Position numbers and translations under genes: made by a program. From NCBI RefSeq assembly GCF_039993895.1, contig NZ_CP121194.1, positions 62,001 to 126,000 on the forward strand: a DNA stretch of 64,000 nucleotides, read 5' to 3'. Source of the stretch: Edaphobacter paludis. Lineage in GTDB: Bacteria > Acidobacteriota > Terriglobia > Terriglobales > Acidobacteriaceae. Each line of letters starts with the position of its first letter. The stretch's first letter is position 1. Shown here one piece after another: positions 35,330 through 45,517 of this stretch. Below the pieces are notes generated by a model that was not told the origin of the DNA, did no database searches, and saw only the letters and a list, made by a program, of their open reading frames with translations.

Positions 35330-37940
35330 CACTCGAACCTGTTCATCGCTCCCGTTGCCACTTCTCCACTGTTCGCACAGTCTGTATCCAATGCGAGCAC
35401 GATTACCGGGACCATTCTTGATCCTCGGGGCAATGTCCTTCCCAACGCTACGGTGTTGGCAAAGAGTGATTCGAGCAGCTTGACGCGCAAGGCCAGCGCG
35501 GACTCCACCGGTCATTTTTCCATCAGCGGCCTGCCTGCCGGTGCCTACACGGTTTCGGTGTCAGCTCCCGGATTCTCCGTCGCGGTCCAGCAGGGGGTTC
35601 AACTCGCTGCCGGTCAGCCGAAGAACCTCTCGTTTTCGCTGAGTCTGGGCAATTTTTCGCAGCAGGTTACGGTCGATGCTGGCGGCTCCGCCTCGATCGC
35701 GGCGCAACGGGCTCCTATGGATGCGCCGCTCGATGAGCGCTCGGCGCGCACTGAAGTGAACACCACGTTCATCCAGAACTACACGGCCCCAACCGCCGAC
35801 TACGGCGAACTCGTCGCTCTGGTGCCGGGCACAGAGACCACCAACTCGAACGGTGTTGGCCTTGGCCAGAGCACTACCACGTTCCGTGGCTTCACCGACG
35901 GCAGCTATGATATCGACTTCGATGGCATTCCCTTCTACGACACGAACACTCCGAGCCATCACTCCTGGGCATTCTTCCCCTCACAGTGGATCGGCGGCGT
36001 GGACTTCGACCGCAGCCCGGGTACGGCTTCGACGATCGGACCCACGCCATTCGGCGGTTCGATTCATCTTCTGTCTAACCAGATGCCTTCGGAACGCAAC
36101 CTCCGCGGCGGTTTTTCCTACGGCTCCTTCAACACCGTTCTCTTCGACGGCAGCTTCAACTCGGGAGACTTTGGCGGGGAGAGCAATAAGTCGAACCTCT
36201 TCGTCGATGTTCATCACATGTCTTCCGATGGCTACCAGACCTTCAACTATCAGACGCGCAACGCCGGATCGTTGAAGTATCAGTACAAGCTCTCCGACAA
36301 GACTGTCCTTACCGGCTTTACCGGCGTCATCTGGCTGGACGCCAACTCGCCGAACCTCTCTTCTACGCGCGCGCAGATTCTTGCCAAGGGCGATAACTAT
36401 CTGCTGCAAAATACGGACAACACGCAGGCGACCTTCTACAAGTACAACCGCTACCATGTGCCTACTGATTTCGAGTATGTCGGCGTCAACTCGCAACTGG
36501 GCCGAAGCTGGAGCCTCGACTTCAAGCCTTATACGTACAACTACGACAACTCCCAGTTCTATGCGAAGCAGCCCAAGGGCGGCGCTCCGATCAACCCAAC
36601 CGTCTGCGGCACGCCGGTGAAGAAGATCAGCCCCTGTGCGGTTGATAAGTACAACAGCTATCGCAAGTATGGCGAGACGCTTGCCCTGAGCCAGACCTCC
36701 AGCCGCGGCATCTTCCGCACCGGCCTCTGGTATGAGCGGGCGGCGACCAACCGCCACCAGTTTCCTTCGAACCCCTTTACTTTGAAGGACGACACGCTGC
36801 CTAATTTCAGCGAGAAGTTCCGGACGAACTCCTACCAGCCTTATGCCGAATATCAGTTGATGGCCACCCACAAGCTGAGTATCACGGCCGGCCTCAAGTT
36901 CGCCTTCTACACCATGGCCCTCGACCAGTTCGCCGACAATGGCGGCAAGATCGGCAGCGTCAACCCAATTACGGGCAAGCCCTTTACCGTCGTCAGCAAC
37001 TCGGTCAACTATCACTCCTGGCTGCCGTCGCTCGACGCCAACTACCGGTTGAAGCCCAACTGGTCGGTGTACGCGCAGGCATCGACGGGAAGCGTCGTTC
37101 CGCCGAGCAGCGTCTACGATACGGCGGGCGCGCTGGTCGGTACACCACCCAAGCCACAGACCTCAACGACCTACCAGACGGGTACGGTGCTGAAGCTCAA
37201 GCGCGTCACGTTTGATGCGGACTTCTATCACACACGTTTTCAGAACGGCTACTCCTCCGCGACCAATAACGACCCCAACTCGCCGCTGTTCGGCGAATCC
37301 ATCCAGTACATCTCGCCCAGTTCGATCACGTTGGGCGGTGAGTTCGAGAGCAGCATCTACCTCGGCAGCGGACTCAGCTTGTATCTGAATGCGACACGGG
37401 GCAAGGCGACTTATGTCGGCACGCTCACCGCTTACAGTCCTAATGGGAGCAGCAGCAATCCGCTTGTGGTCAAGGCGCCGTCGGACCTTTGGGTGGCGGA
37501 AGCGCCGACCGATACGGAGGCAGAGGGTCTTACTTATCAGGAGAGGGGATGGAACGTCGGTGTCTTCAACAAGCGCATCGGCTCCAAGTGGGAGGACAAC
37601 GGCGCGTATCACAATCAACTCCGCGACGATCCTTACAACGTCTCCAATGCCTTCATCAACTACACCATTCGGGGCGGCTCGCACTTCGATCAGACCAAGA
37701 TCAGGCTGAGCATCAACAACCTGATGGGCTCTCACAACGTTACGAGCGTCAGTCCGGGAGGAGCACTGGTGGCTGCGCCGCTGGTCGTAAATGGACTGAC
37801 CTATGCGAATCCATTCATCGGAGCGACGACGTCATCGCCTGGATTTACCGGGGGGCGAAACCTTTGCCGATAATCCCAATCTGCTTCCGGGGCGCAGCAT
37901 TATGCTTTCGGTGACGTTTGGACTTTCGCCGGGCCGCTAG
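35330..37940 (+). pseudogene. TonB-dependent receptor gene, disrupted at both ends
   Basis: An open frame starting as LFIAPVATSPLFAQS (end of a signal peptide) leads into a carboxypeptidase-regulatory-like domain (STITGTILDPRGNVLPNATV), a plug domain and a beta barrel. Coding runs in one frame to 37873, where it stops after FTGGRNLCR. Dropping one G from the G6 tract at 37850-37855 restores GGETFADNPNLLPGR and then SIMLSVTFGLSPGR up to TAG 37940, a normal barrel end. At the 5' end a TGA at 35327-35329 lies in frame, and no ATG, GTG or TTG exists before GTG 35453, so the signal peptide start is missing. It is either a pseudogene, a phase-variable gene or an assembly error. The barrel part is otherwise well preserved. 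Confidence 0.75.
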
Positions 37941-37967
37941 AGACTACTTTGTACAATCCGCATACCG

Positions 37968-38001
37968 GCCCACCCTTCGCAGTTCATCGCGAAGGGTGGG
38001 C
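37968..38001 (+). terminator. Terminator after the disrupted TonB receptor gene
   Basis: A perfect 13-bp stem, GCCCACCCTTCGC (37968-37980) with GCGAAGGGTGGGC (37989-38001), has an 8-nt loop and is followed by TTTCG. It sits 28 bp past TAG 37940, the stop reached when the G6 frameshift is corrected. That supports 37940 as the ancestral gene end. Confidence 0.7.
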
Positions 38002-38142
38002 TTTCGCACGTGGACTTGTAAGTTCTTCCGTAGGTGGACTACCTTCCGGTCTGACCACCTCATTGACTTTCCAAAACGGGGTCCTGTAAGGTTATTTGCA
38101 CGAAAGAAACTATTCATCCATTGGAATAGCCCTGAGGCACTC

Positions 38143-41100
38143 ATGTCACTTCGTCGCCGCTCCTTCTCCTCTTTCCTCGTTCTTTCTTTTCTTGCATTCT
38201 CTTGCGCGTTCAGCCCGCTCCTGAAGGCCCAGCTCTCCACCACGGCCACTATTACTGGCACCGTTACCGATGAGACTGGCGCAGTTATTCCGGACGCTAC
38301 GGTTACCATCACCGATCTCGGCACCAAGGCCGTCACGGTGCGCCAATCGAACAGCGATGGAAACTTCACGGTTCCGGGGTTGCCCGTCAGCAACTATTCG
38401 GTCTCCATCGTGAAAGACGGCTTCCAGACGTATTCGGTCACCGGGATTGCCTTGCACCCGGCGGTCACTGCAACGATTAACGGCATCCTGAAGACTGGTA
38501 CGACCAGTACGTCGGTCACGGTTTCTGCGGATGCCGTCCAGGTGGAGACGGCTACTATCGACCACTCAGCTTCGGTGGATGCTGCTCAGGTGAACACGCT
38601 GCCGCTCAATGGCCGCAACTATCAGAGCCTCTCGAGCCTGATGCCCGGGGTGCAGAATACCTCGGCCGGCTCCGCCCTTACTACCGGGGGCCGCTCCACC
38701 AGCAATACGCTGTCCGTCAACGGCCTCGCCCAGTCCCGCACTTTCTATGCGCTCGACGGTGTGTGGAACGAGAACACGGGCAACATGGCACAGACCTCCG
38801 TCGTGCCCAACCCCGATTCGCTCGATGAAGTCCGCGTGCTTCAGAACAACTACAGCGCCAAATATTCACTAATGGGTTCGTCGGTAGTGCTACTGCAGAC
38901 CAAGAGCGGCACCAGCAGTTTCCACGGGACAGCCTGGGAATTTCTTCGCAATGATGCCCTCAACTCGAAGCCCTACTTCGCCAAATCTGTGTTGCCTTAT
39001 AAGCAGAACATCTTCGGCTACACGATCGGCGGCCCTCTGTTCATTCCGAAGATCTACAACACCAACAAGCAGAAGACATTTTTCTTCTGGAGCCAGCAGT
39101 TCGTCATCCTTCATCAGGTTCCATCGAACCTGACAGGAACGACTCCAACGGCCAACCAGCGCGCGGGCATCTTCAATTCGCCTATCGTCGACCCAAACAC
39201 AGGCCTGCTCGTCCCCAAGAACGGACACGGTCAGTATGTGATTCCATCCTCGGAGATCAACGGGAACTCCACTGCATTCCTCAATGCGCTTTATCCGCTG
39301 CCCAACTTCTCCAACGGCACCAGCACCAACTACATCAATCCCAAGGGACAGATCACCAATCAGCGTGACGACGAGATCAAGATCAACCATAATTTCAACT
39401 CCCGGTTCCAACTGCTTGGCGAGTACTTCGACGAGTACCAGTCCTTTGCCCAGAACTCACTAAGCGGTTCCAACGGAACCTCTGTCTTCGATACGAACTC
39501 CGAGACCGACCTTACCCACAACAAGCTTGCTCAGGTCTCTCTCACCTCCATCATTACGCCCAACATGGTGAACACGACCAGCATCGCCATGAACATCTTC
39601 GATCTCGACCTGAACCTCGAAGGCACGGCGTATACCAACCAGGTCCCGGGCTTCCAGACCACGCTTCCTTACAGTGGCTTCCTCTCCAACCGTCTCCCGC
39701 TGGTCAGCTTCAGCGGTGGTATTGGTTCTGAAGGCATCGCCGCCTCCCGGCCCCTCACCCACGCGGCGGGGCTCGACGATACCGTCGGTGACGACTGGAG
39801 CTATCTGCACGGTCGCCATTATCTCCAGGCCGGCTTCACCCTCGTCTTCAATACCAAGCGTCAGAACGTCGGCAGCGCCACTAATGGCCAGTTCACCTTC
39901 TCGGGTAACTTCACCAAACCCGGGTCTGGAGCGGTCACACAGGACGATGCTCTCGCCGACTTCCTTTTTGGCCGCGCTACGACCTTCACCCAGACGAGCA
40001 ACCAGCCTCGGCTGGCCATCCACGGCGCGGAATTCTCTCCTTACTTCGAAGACCGCTTCAAGATGACCAAGGACCTCACCCTAACCGCCGGCGTCCGCGT
40101 CTACCACGCGCCGCTGCCCTATGGGCCGCCGCAGTCTGAGACCAACTTCGTTCCCTCGGTCTTCGATCCCATCAAGGCGCCGATCGTCAACAGCAATGGC
40201 ACCATCACTCCGACCACGAACTATAGCGCCCTCAACGGTCTTGTCCTCAATGGCGCGAACGGCATTCCGAACAACTTCTCCAACCAGCATGTCTGGTACG
40301 TTGGGCCGGTCGCGGGTTTCGCCTGGGATGTCTTCGGCAATGGCAAGACCTCCATTCGCGGCGGCTACGGCATCACCTATACCCGCATCTTTACCAATCA
40401 GGACTGCTCCTTCGCCTGCGGAACCAATCCCCCCGCTATTACCTCTGCCAACCTGCAAAATCCGCAGTTTCCAAATCCTGTGGGCACCGGCAGCGCGAAG
40501 GCTGCGACGATCGCTTCGCTGAGTGCGGCCAACCAGAACGTCCAGTCGACCTCGGTGCAAAGCTTCAGCCTCTCGCTCGAACACGAGATTGCGCACAACT
40601 GGATCGGCTCGGCCACCTACGCGGGCAGCATCGCCCGCCACCTTGTGGGGCAGTCGAATATCAACCTTGCACCGGCCTATAGCGACGCGACCGGCAACTA
40701 CGACTTCAATCCAGCGATCAATACTGGTGCTGCTTCGGCGTATGCTCCTCAGACAAACGGCACGGCACTGACCAACAGCCCCTTTCAGGGCTACGCGGCC
40801 ATCAACTCTTACGAGACGCAGCAGAGTCAGAACTGGAACGCGCTTGAGTTGAGCGTGCGCCACCCGGTTACAACGAATCTTTTCCTGACGGTGGCTTACA
40901 CCTACTCCAAGGACCTGACCGATCAGAGCAGCCAGCCCGGCAGCGCCCTGACTACGGTCGATCCGTACCACCCGTCGCGCTACTACGGCAATGCGGAGGG
41001 TCTCAACTTTCCTCACTCGCTGGCCATCACGGCTATCTACAACCTGCCCTGGTTGCAGGACTCCAAGGGGGTCAAGCGGTTTGCATTTGCCGGATGGAAG

Positions 41101-41517
41101 CTGTCCGATATCACGACGCTGCGCAGCGGGACCTCGGCTACGCCCTTCTTGAGCATCTCGAAGCAGGGCAATGGCCTTCGTCCGGACCGTGTTCCCGGAG
41201 TCTCCATTCATGGACCGAAGACACAGAAGGAGTGGTTCAATACCGCGGCCTTTGTGGCACCTAAGGCCGGCTTTTACGGAAACGCCGCCACCGGTTCCAT
41301 TCAGGGGCCCGGCCTGATCGACTTCGATATGGCGCTGTACAAGGACTTCCACATCAACGAATCGAACTTCTTCGAGTTCCGTGGAGAGGCCTTCAACGTC
41401 TTGAACCACACCAACTTCACCACGATCAACACCACCTATGGCAACGCGAGCTATGGCAATGCGACTGCTGCCGCCGATCCTCGCATCCTCGAGGTTGCCC
41501 TCCGCTACCACTTCTAA
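38143..41517 (+). CDS. Oar-type TonB-dependent receptor with carboxypeptidase-regulatory-like domain
   Basis: ATG 38143 gives 1124 residues with signal peptide MSLRRRSFSSFLVLSFLAFS and cleavage near LLKAQ. Next come a carboxypeptidase-regulatory-like beta-sandwich (ITGTVTDETGAVIPDATVTI, about 37-120), a plug domain with LPLNGRNYQSLSSLMPGVQN (about 148-167), and a long barrel ending in LEVALRYHF, whose terminal Phe suits outer-membrane insertion. Acidobacteria carry many such receptors for large substrates. It follows a related, broken receptor gene and ends in a strong hairpin. Substrate unknown. Confidence 0.92.
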   Translation: MSLRRRSFSSFLVLSFLAFSCAFSPLLKAQLSTTATITGTVTDETGAVIPDATVTITDLGTKAVTVRQSNSDGNFTVPGLPVSNYSVSIVKDGFQTYSVTGIALHPAVTATINGILKTGTTSTSVTVSADAVQVETATIDHSASVDAAQVNTLPLNGRNYQSLSSLMPGVQNTSAGSALTTGGRSTSNTLSVNGLAQSRTFYALDGVWNENTGNMAQTSVVPNPDSLDEVRVLQNNYSAKYSLMGSSVVLLQTKSGTSSFHGTAWEFLRNDALNSKPYFAKSVLPYKQNIFGYTIGGPLFIPKIYNTNKQKTFFFWSQQFVILHQVPSNLTGTTPTANQRAGIFNSPIVDPNTGLLVPKNGHGQYVIPSSEINGNSTAFLNALYPLPNFSNGTSTNYINPKGQITNQRDDEIKINHNFNSRFQLLGEYFDEYQSFAQNSLSGSNGTSVFDTNSETDLTHNKLAQVSLTSIITPNMVNTTSIAMNIFDLDLNLEGTAYTNQVPGFQTTLPYSGFLSNRLPLVSFSGGIGSEGIAASRPLTHAAGLDDTVGDDWSYLHGRHYLQAGFTLVFNTKRQNVGSATNGQFTFSGNFTKPGSGAVTQDDALADFLFGRATTFTQTSNQPRLAIHGAEFSPYFEDRFKMTKDLTLTAGVRVYHAPLPYGPPQSETNFVPSVFDPIKAPIVNSNGTITPTTNYSALNGLVLNGANGIPNNFSNQHVWYVGPVAGFAWDVFGNGKTSIRGGYGITYTRIFTNQDCSFACGTNPPAITSANLQNPQFPNPVGTGSAKAATIASLSAANQNVQSTSVQSFSLSLEHEIAHNWIGSATYAGSIARHLVGQSNINLAPAYSDATGNYDFNPAINTGAASAYAPQTNGTALTNSPFQGYAAINSYETQQSQNWNALELSVRHPVTTNLFLTVAYTYSKDLTDQSSQPGSALTTVDPYHPSRYYGNAEGLNFPHSLAITAIYNLPWLQDSKGVKRFAFAGWKLSDITTLRSGTSATPFLSISKQGNGLRPDRVPGVSIHGPKTQKEWFNTAAFVAPKAGFYGNAATGSIQGPGLIDFDMALYKDFHINESNFFEFRGEAFNVLNHTNFTTINTTYGNASYGNATAAADPRILEVALRYHF

Positions 41518-41538
41518 CCGCGCAACATCCAAACCTGA

Positions 41539-41573
41539 GGCTCCCATGTTCCCGCTTCCGGGACATGGGAGCC
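41539..41573. terminator. Hairpin after the TonB receptor gene
   Basis: GGCTCCCATGT (41539-41549) pairs with ACATGGGAGCC (41563-41573), with inner TCCCG/CGGG pairing, 22 bp past the receptor stop. No long T-run follows. The arms resemble the palindrome at 29474-29495, so it may be a dispersed repeat that also serves as a terminator. Confidence 0.6.
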
Positions 41574-41689
41574 TGTCACGAAACTCAGATTTTCCGGTTT
41601 TCTGGGCGCGTGGCTGATCAGTGACGATAAGCCGACTTATGAGGAGCGTCACGGGCGCGAGCGATTCCGGGACTCGCCCCGCGCAAAGT

Positions 41690-42964
41690 TCACCTTGCGT
41701 ACTGCTCCTCAGACACAGCCTCGAGCCAGTCCACAGGCTTGCCATCTACGGTTTCGGTAATCGCGATATGCGTCATGCCCACCTGGACGGACGCTCCATG
41801 CCAATGCTTTTCACCGGGTTCGAAAAAGACAACGTCTCCCGGCCGGACTTCCTGAATCGACTCTCCATCCTTCTGAACCCAGCCCAGCCCTTGCGTGATC
41901 ACGATGGTCTGACCTGCCGGATGCGTGTGCCAACGAGTGCGTGCGCCCGGCTCGAACGTCACGACACCGCCATTGGAGTGCCGTCCACCATCCGCCGGAA
42001 AAAGCGAATCGACGCGAACGTTACCTGTGAACCAGTCCTTCGGTCCAGCCATGGAAGGGATGGTGCCTGCCCGAGTAATCTTCATTGTGCTGTCTCCCGA
42101 CTGCTTTGTTGTATGTCCGTCGCCCGCCTTAGCGACCTCTGGCACGTTGTTCTTTCGCTTCTCGAAAACATCTTTCGCTACGGGCAGGGCAGACATCGCA
42201 CAGGGCCAGCCCGCATAGAAGACGATGTGATGCATCACTTCTGACGCCTCCGCCTCCGTCAAGCCATTGTCCATTGCCCGATTGAGATGAAACGGCATCT
42301 GTGCCGTCTGCCCATTCGCAATCAGCGCACTCACCGTGACGAGACTGCGGTCTCGAGGCGCCAGAGCAGGACGCAGCCAGAGGTCGCGAAACAGCACATC
42401 CGTCGTCGCCTGTACAAGCCCGGGAGAAACCGTGCCAAAGTTGCCAGCAACCTGTGTCGCTCTCTGCTTCTCCGTCTCTTCATTGATCGGCAGTAGGTTA
42501 CCCTTGGCCGCTGGAAGTTCCTCCGTTCCAATGCCACGCTCGCGGAAGATGTCTTTGGCTACCGCAACGGCTGCCATCGCATTCCCCCATCCAGCATAGA
42601 AAGCCAGATGGGTGATGATCTCAGACAGCTCTGCCGGTTGAACACCGTTCTCCAGCGCCAGCCCAAAGTGAAACCTGAACTCCATCGACTGGATGCGGGC
42701 AATAAGCGCTGCTACCGTGACCACGCTTCGGTCCCGCCGCGAAAGTCCCGGACGCATCCACAGTCCACCGAGCAGTGTCACCTTCGTGTAGTGCTCCAGC
42801 GCGGGAGACACTGCGCGCACATCGAAGTACGTCAACGCTCCCGTCGCCGCATCCGGCTTCTTCGATTCCTTCATATCCTTCTCCTCTGCCGGGGCGTGTA
42901 CTCCTCGCAGGCATGTCGCCGCCAGAGCAGCCGAACCCGTATGGATGAAAGTCCGTCGTTCCAT
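41690..42964 (-). CDS. Fusion of two carboxymuconolactone-decarboxylase domains and a cupin, with Tat-like leader
   Basis: The gene encodes 424 residues. The leader MERRTFIHTGSAALAATCL has an RR pair typical of Tat export. Two CMD/AhpD-like domains follow (about 45-135 and 165-265), each with a DRSVVTV/DRSLVTV type segment and H-containing helices (RFHFGLALENGV, PFHLNRAMDNGL). Residues about 300-424 form a cupin with metal ligands in TRWHTHPAGQTIVI and GEKHWHGAS. Such enzymes are linked to lactone or peroxide metabolism and often act with SDR dehydrogenases; an SDR gene lies 12 bp upstream in the same operon. The reaction is not known. Confidence 0.82.
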   Translation of the reverse strand: MERRTFIHTGSAALAATCLRGVHAPAEEKDMKESKKPDAATGALTYFDVRAVSPALEHYTKVTLLGGLWMRPGLSRRDRSVVTVAALIARIQSMEFRFHFGLALENGVQPAELSEIITHLAFYAGWGNAMAAVAVAKDIFRERGIGTEELPAAKGNLLPINEETEKQRATQVAGNFGTVSPGLVQATTDVLFRDLWLRPALAPRDRSLVTVSALIANGQTAQMPFHLNRAMDNGLTEAEASEVMHHIVFYAGWPCAMSALPVAKDVFEKRKNNVPEVAKAGDGHTTKQSGDSTMKITRAGTIPSMAGPKDWFTGNVRVDSLFPADGGRHSNGGVVTFEPGARTRWHTHPAGQTIVITQGLGWVQKDGESIQEVRPGDVVFFEPGEKHWHGASVQVGMTHIAITETVDGKPVDWLEAVSEEQYAR

Positions 42965-42976
42965 CGGAGACCTCGA

Positions 42977-43744
42977 CTAGCGCATCACGTATCCACCATC
43001 AACAGAGATGGACTGTCCCGTCACATAGCTCGCCATATCGCTGCACAACCAGAGAACAGCGTCGGCAATCTCCTCAGCGCGTCCCAGCCGCTTCATTGGC
43101 ACAAACGTTTGCAGCATCTTGTCCAGCTCCGGTCCTTGCCCCTCGGCAATCATCTTGTCCGACATGGGCGTCTGGATCATGCCCGGGCAAACGTCGTTCA
43201 CACGAATGCCGCGCGTCGCGTACTCGAGAGCCGCGCTCTTCGTGAATCCAATTACTCCGTGCTTGGCTGCATGATACGTGCCACGCTGATTTCCACCAAT
43301 GAGTCCGCCAAGAGAAGAGCAGTTCACGATCGCACCGCTGCCTTGCTCGCGCATAACCTGCAGTTCAAACTTCATGCAGCTCCACACGCCCCGCAGATTC
43401 ACGCTCATCACGCGGTCATAGTCGTCGCGCGGTGAATCTGCCGTCTCTGCCAGCACGTTCTGGATACCCGCGTTGTTGTAGGCCGCGTCCAACCGCCCAA
43501 ATTCGGCGACCGTCTTCTTCACCATGGCCTCTACCTGCGCGTCGTCCGAAACGTCGCACGTAACGGCGAGGGTCTTGTAGCCTTCATCCGAAAGGCCGTT
43601 GGCCGCTGCCTGAACTTCCTTCTCGTTCCAGTCCGCCAGCACCACCGCAGCCCCGGCCTTTGCAAAAGCGCTGGCGGTAGCCAGTCCCAGTCCGGAAGCG
43701 GCTCCCGTAACGAGCGCCACCTTGTTCTCAAACGAAATCTGCAT
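42977..43744 (-). CDS. Short-chain dehydrogenase/reductase
   Basis: The gene encodes 255 residues, a classical SDR: cofactor site ALVTGAASGLGLATA (about 11-25), NNAG (about 92), catalytic Ser in NCSSLGG, Tyr-Lys in TYHAAKHG (about 155-160), and C-terminal VTGQSISVDGGYVMR. An acidic residue in VLADWNEKE after the second strand suggests NAD preference. It is the promoter-proximal gene of an operon with the CMD-cupin gene and is divergent from a LysR regulator that probably controls it. Confidence 0.93.
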   Translation of the reverse strand: MQISFENKVALVTGAASGLGLATASAFAKAGAAVVLADWNEKEVQAAANGLSDEGYKTLAVTCDVSDDAQVEAMVKKTVAEFGRLDAAYNNAGIQNVLAETADSPRDDYDRVMSVNLRGVWSCMKFELQVMREQGSGAIVNCSSLGGLIGGNQRGTYHAAKHGVIGFTKSAALEYATRGIRVNDVCPGMIQTPMSDKMIAEGQGPELDKMLQTFVPMKRLGRAEEIADAVLWLCSDMASYVTGQSISVDGGYVMR

Positions 43745-43832
43745 AATTTTTCACCTCTTCGTGAGCTTGAACGCTCATGGAACAATTCATGTGCTACAAA
43801 AAGTATGATGAGCGCGACTCTTCGAAAATGCA

Positions 43833-43846
43833 TTTGCGGTGGCAAA
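43833..43846. promoter_or_regulatory. Candidate LysR operator
   Basis: TTTGC (43833-43837) and GCAAA (43842-43846) form a palindrome around GGTG. It fits the T-N11-A pattern of LysR boxes (T43833/A45 and T43834/A46 of the same block). It lies 23 bp before the LysR start and about 90 bp from the divergent SDR start, flanked by ATGCAT on both sides. This is the usual place for an autoregulatory LysR site. The assignment is by pattern only. Confidence 0.4.
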
Positions 43847-43868
43847 CCGTTATGCATATGATTCATGA

Positions 43869-44756
43869 ATGGCCAAAAACGATTTGGCGGAGTTATCTGC
43901 CTTCGCTACCGTCGCAGAAGAGAGAAGCTTCACGCGGGCTGCGGCGAAGCTCGGTCTGTCTCAATCGGCACTTAGCCACGCCATCGGCAGCCTTGAGAAG
44001 CGAATGGGCGTTCAGCTGCTCGCGCGAACCACGCGGAGCGTTTCAGCCACGGCTGCGGGAGCAGCCCTCCTCAGGGAACTTGCTCCCGCCCTCGAACGCA
44101 TCGGCTCTGCCGTCGCGGAAACCATGCAGCAGAGGGATCGTCCGGCAGGCCGCATTCGCCTCATCCTTCCCAGGACGGCGATTGAGATGGTGCTGCTGCC
44201 TAAGCTCGCGAGTTTCGCCCGTACCTATCCGGAGATCGTCCTCGAAGTAACGTCCTCAAACGACCCCGTCGATATCATCGCCGGAGGCTTCGACGCTGGA
44301 GTGCAGCTAGGTGAGTTCATCCAGCGAGACATGATTGCCGTACCAGTCACAGGAGAGATGCGGCTCGCCGTCGTCGGCTCGCCCGCTTACTTCGAGTCAA
44401 ACCCCATCCCAAGAACGCCACAGGATCTCAGGGATCACTCCTGCATCGGCTTTCGTTTCAGCAACGGTTTGTATCGGTGGGAATTTGAGAAAGGACGCAA
44501 GGCGCTCACGGTAAGCCCCGATGGTCCGGCATCGTTTGACGATCCTGATCTGGTGATCCGAACCGTACTCGACGGTGTAGGTATCGGTACGGCCATGGAA
44601 AGCACGCTCGAACGTTTGCTTGCGCGCGGCAAACTGATTCAAGTGCTCAAGGACTGGTGTCCTTCCTTTCCGGGATATTTCCTCTACTACCCCAGCCGAA
44701 GAAACCAGCCGGCCGCCCTCGCGGCGCTAATTGGAGCGTTTCGGGTTTCTGGCTGA
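43869..44756 (+). CDS. LysR-family transcriptional regulator
   Basis: The gene encodes 295 residues. The winged helix-turn-helix covers about 4-62 with AELSAFATVAEERSFTRAAA and LSQSALSHAIGSLEKRMG; the effector-binding domain runs from about 92 to 290. It is transcribed divergently from the SDR/CMD-cupin operon over a 124-bp gap that holds a T-N11-A palindrome, the classic arrangement for a regulator and its target operon. Inducer unknown. Confidence 0.93.
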   Translation: MAKNDLAELSAFATVAEERSFTRAAAKLGLSQSALSHAIGSLEKRMGVQLLARTTRSVSATAAGAALLRELAPALERIGSAVAETMQQRDRPAGRIRLILPRTAIEMVLLPKLASFARTYPEIVLEVTSSNDPVDIIAGGFDAGVQLGEFIQRDMIAVPVTGEMRLAVVGSPAYFESNPIPRTPQDLRDHSCIGFRFSNGLYRWEFEKGRKALTVSPDGPASFDDPDLVIRTVLDGVGIGTAMESTLERLLARGKLIQVLKDWCPSFPGYFLYYPSRRNQPAALAALIGAFRVSG

Positions 44757-44876
44757 GATCGATGGCGTGATGGATTGGCTAACGAGGATTAGTAACGAGA
44801 AACGCCGATATCGGTAGTAGTAATACAGCTCCCCCAGCCAGCCCTCAGAACCCCCACCAGATACAATCAGCGAAGC

Positions 44877-45473
44877 ATGATTGCCCATCTCCGAGGCCGC
44901 CTCCTCTTCAAGACTCCCAACCAGGCCGTCATCGACTGTGCCGGTGTAGGCTACGAAGTCACGATCTCCGTTGCCACCTTTACGAGCCTTCCCGCGGACG
45001 GTGCGGAGGCCTCGCTGCACATCTATACTCATGTGCGCGAAGACCAGATTGCGCTCTTCGGCTTTGCGGAGACGCAGGAGAAGCGGCTGTTCGAGAAGCT
45101 GCTGACGATCAGCGGGATTGGGCCGAAGCTGGCGATTACTGTCCTGAGTGGGATTGCTTCGGACCGCCTGGTTGCGGCTATTCGCTCCGGCGACTATGCC
45201 ACGCTGACACGCATTCCCGGAATAGGCAAGAAGACCGCGGAGCGGGTTGTTCTCGAATTGAAGGACAAGCTCGACGACATGGCGGTGCCGGTGGCTTCGT
45301 CTACAGGCACACACCACGGCCCGGTCGGCGACGATGCTCTTTCGGCGCTGGTGAATCTCGGTTATCCGCGGCCTATTGCGCAAAGGGCGATCGAGACCGC
45401 GATAGCGAAGGACGCTGCCGCAGGGCAGGAGTTTGAGACGCTCTTCCGCGCTGCGATGGCGGCGATTCGGTAA
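44877..45473 (+). CDS. ruvA: Holliday junction DNA helicase subunit RuvA
   Basis: RuvA binds four-way junctions and loads RuvB. The 198 residues have the N-terminal OB fold (MIAHLRGRLLFKTPNQAVID, about 1-62), two helix-hairpin-helix motifs (TISGIGPKLAITVLSG, about 74-89, and RIPGIGKKTAERVVLEL, about 109-125), and a C-terminal RuvB-binding domain (DALSALVNLGYPRPIAQ). No ruvB or ruvC lies next to it. Confidence 0.95.
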   Translation: MIAHLRGRLLFKTPNQAVIDCAGVGYEVTISVATFTSLPADGAEASLHIYTHVREDQIALFGFAETQEKRLFEKLLTISGIGPKLAITVLSGIASDRLVAAIRSGDYATLTRIPGIGKKTAERVVLELKDKLDDMAVPVASSTGTHHGPVGDDALSALVNLGYPRPIAQRAIETAIAKDAAAGQEFETLFRAAMAAIR

Positions 45474-45517
45474 GGCTTATGGTTTCGGCTATGACCGCGT
45501 GCTATTACCAGTTCGAG

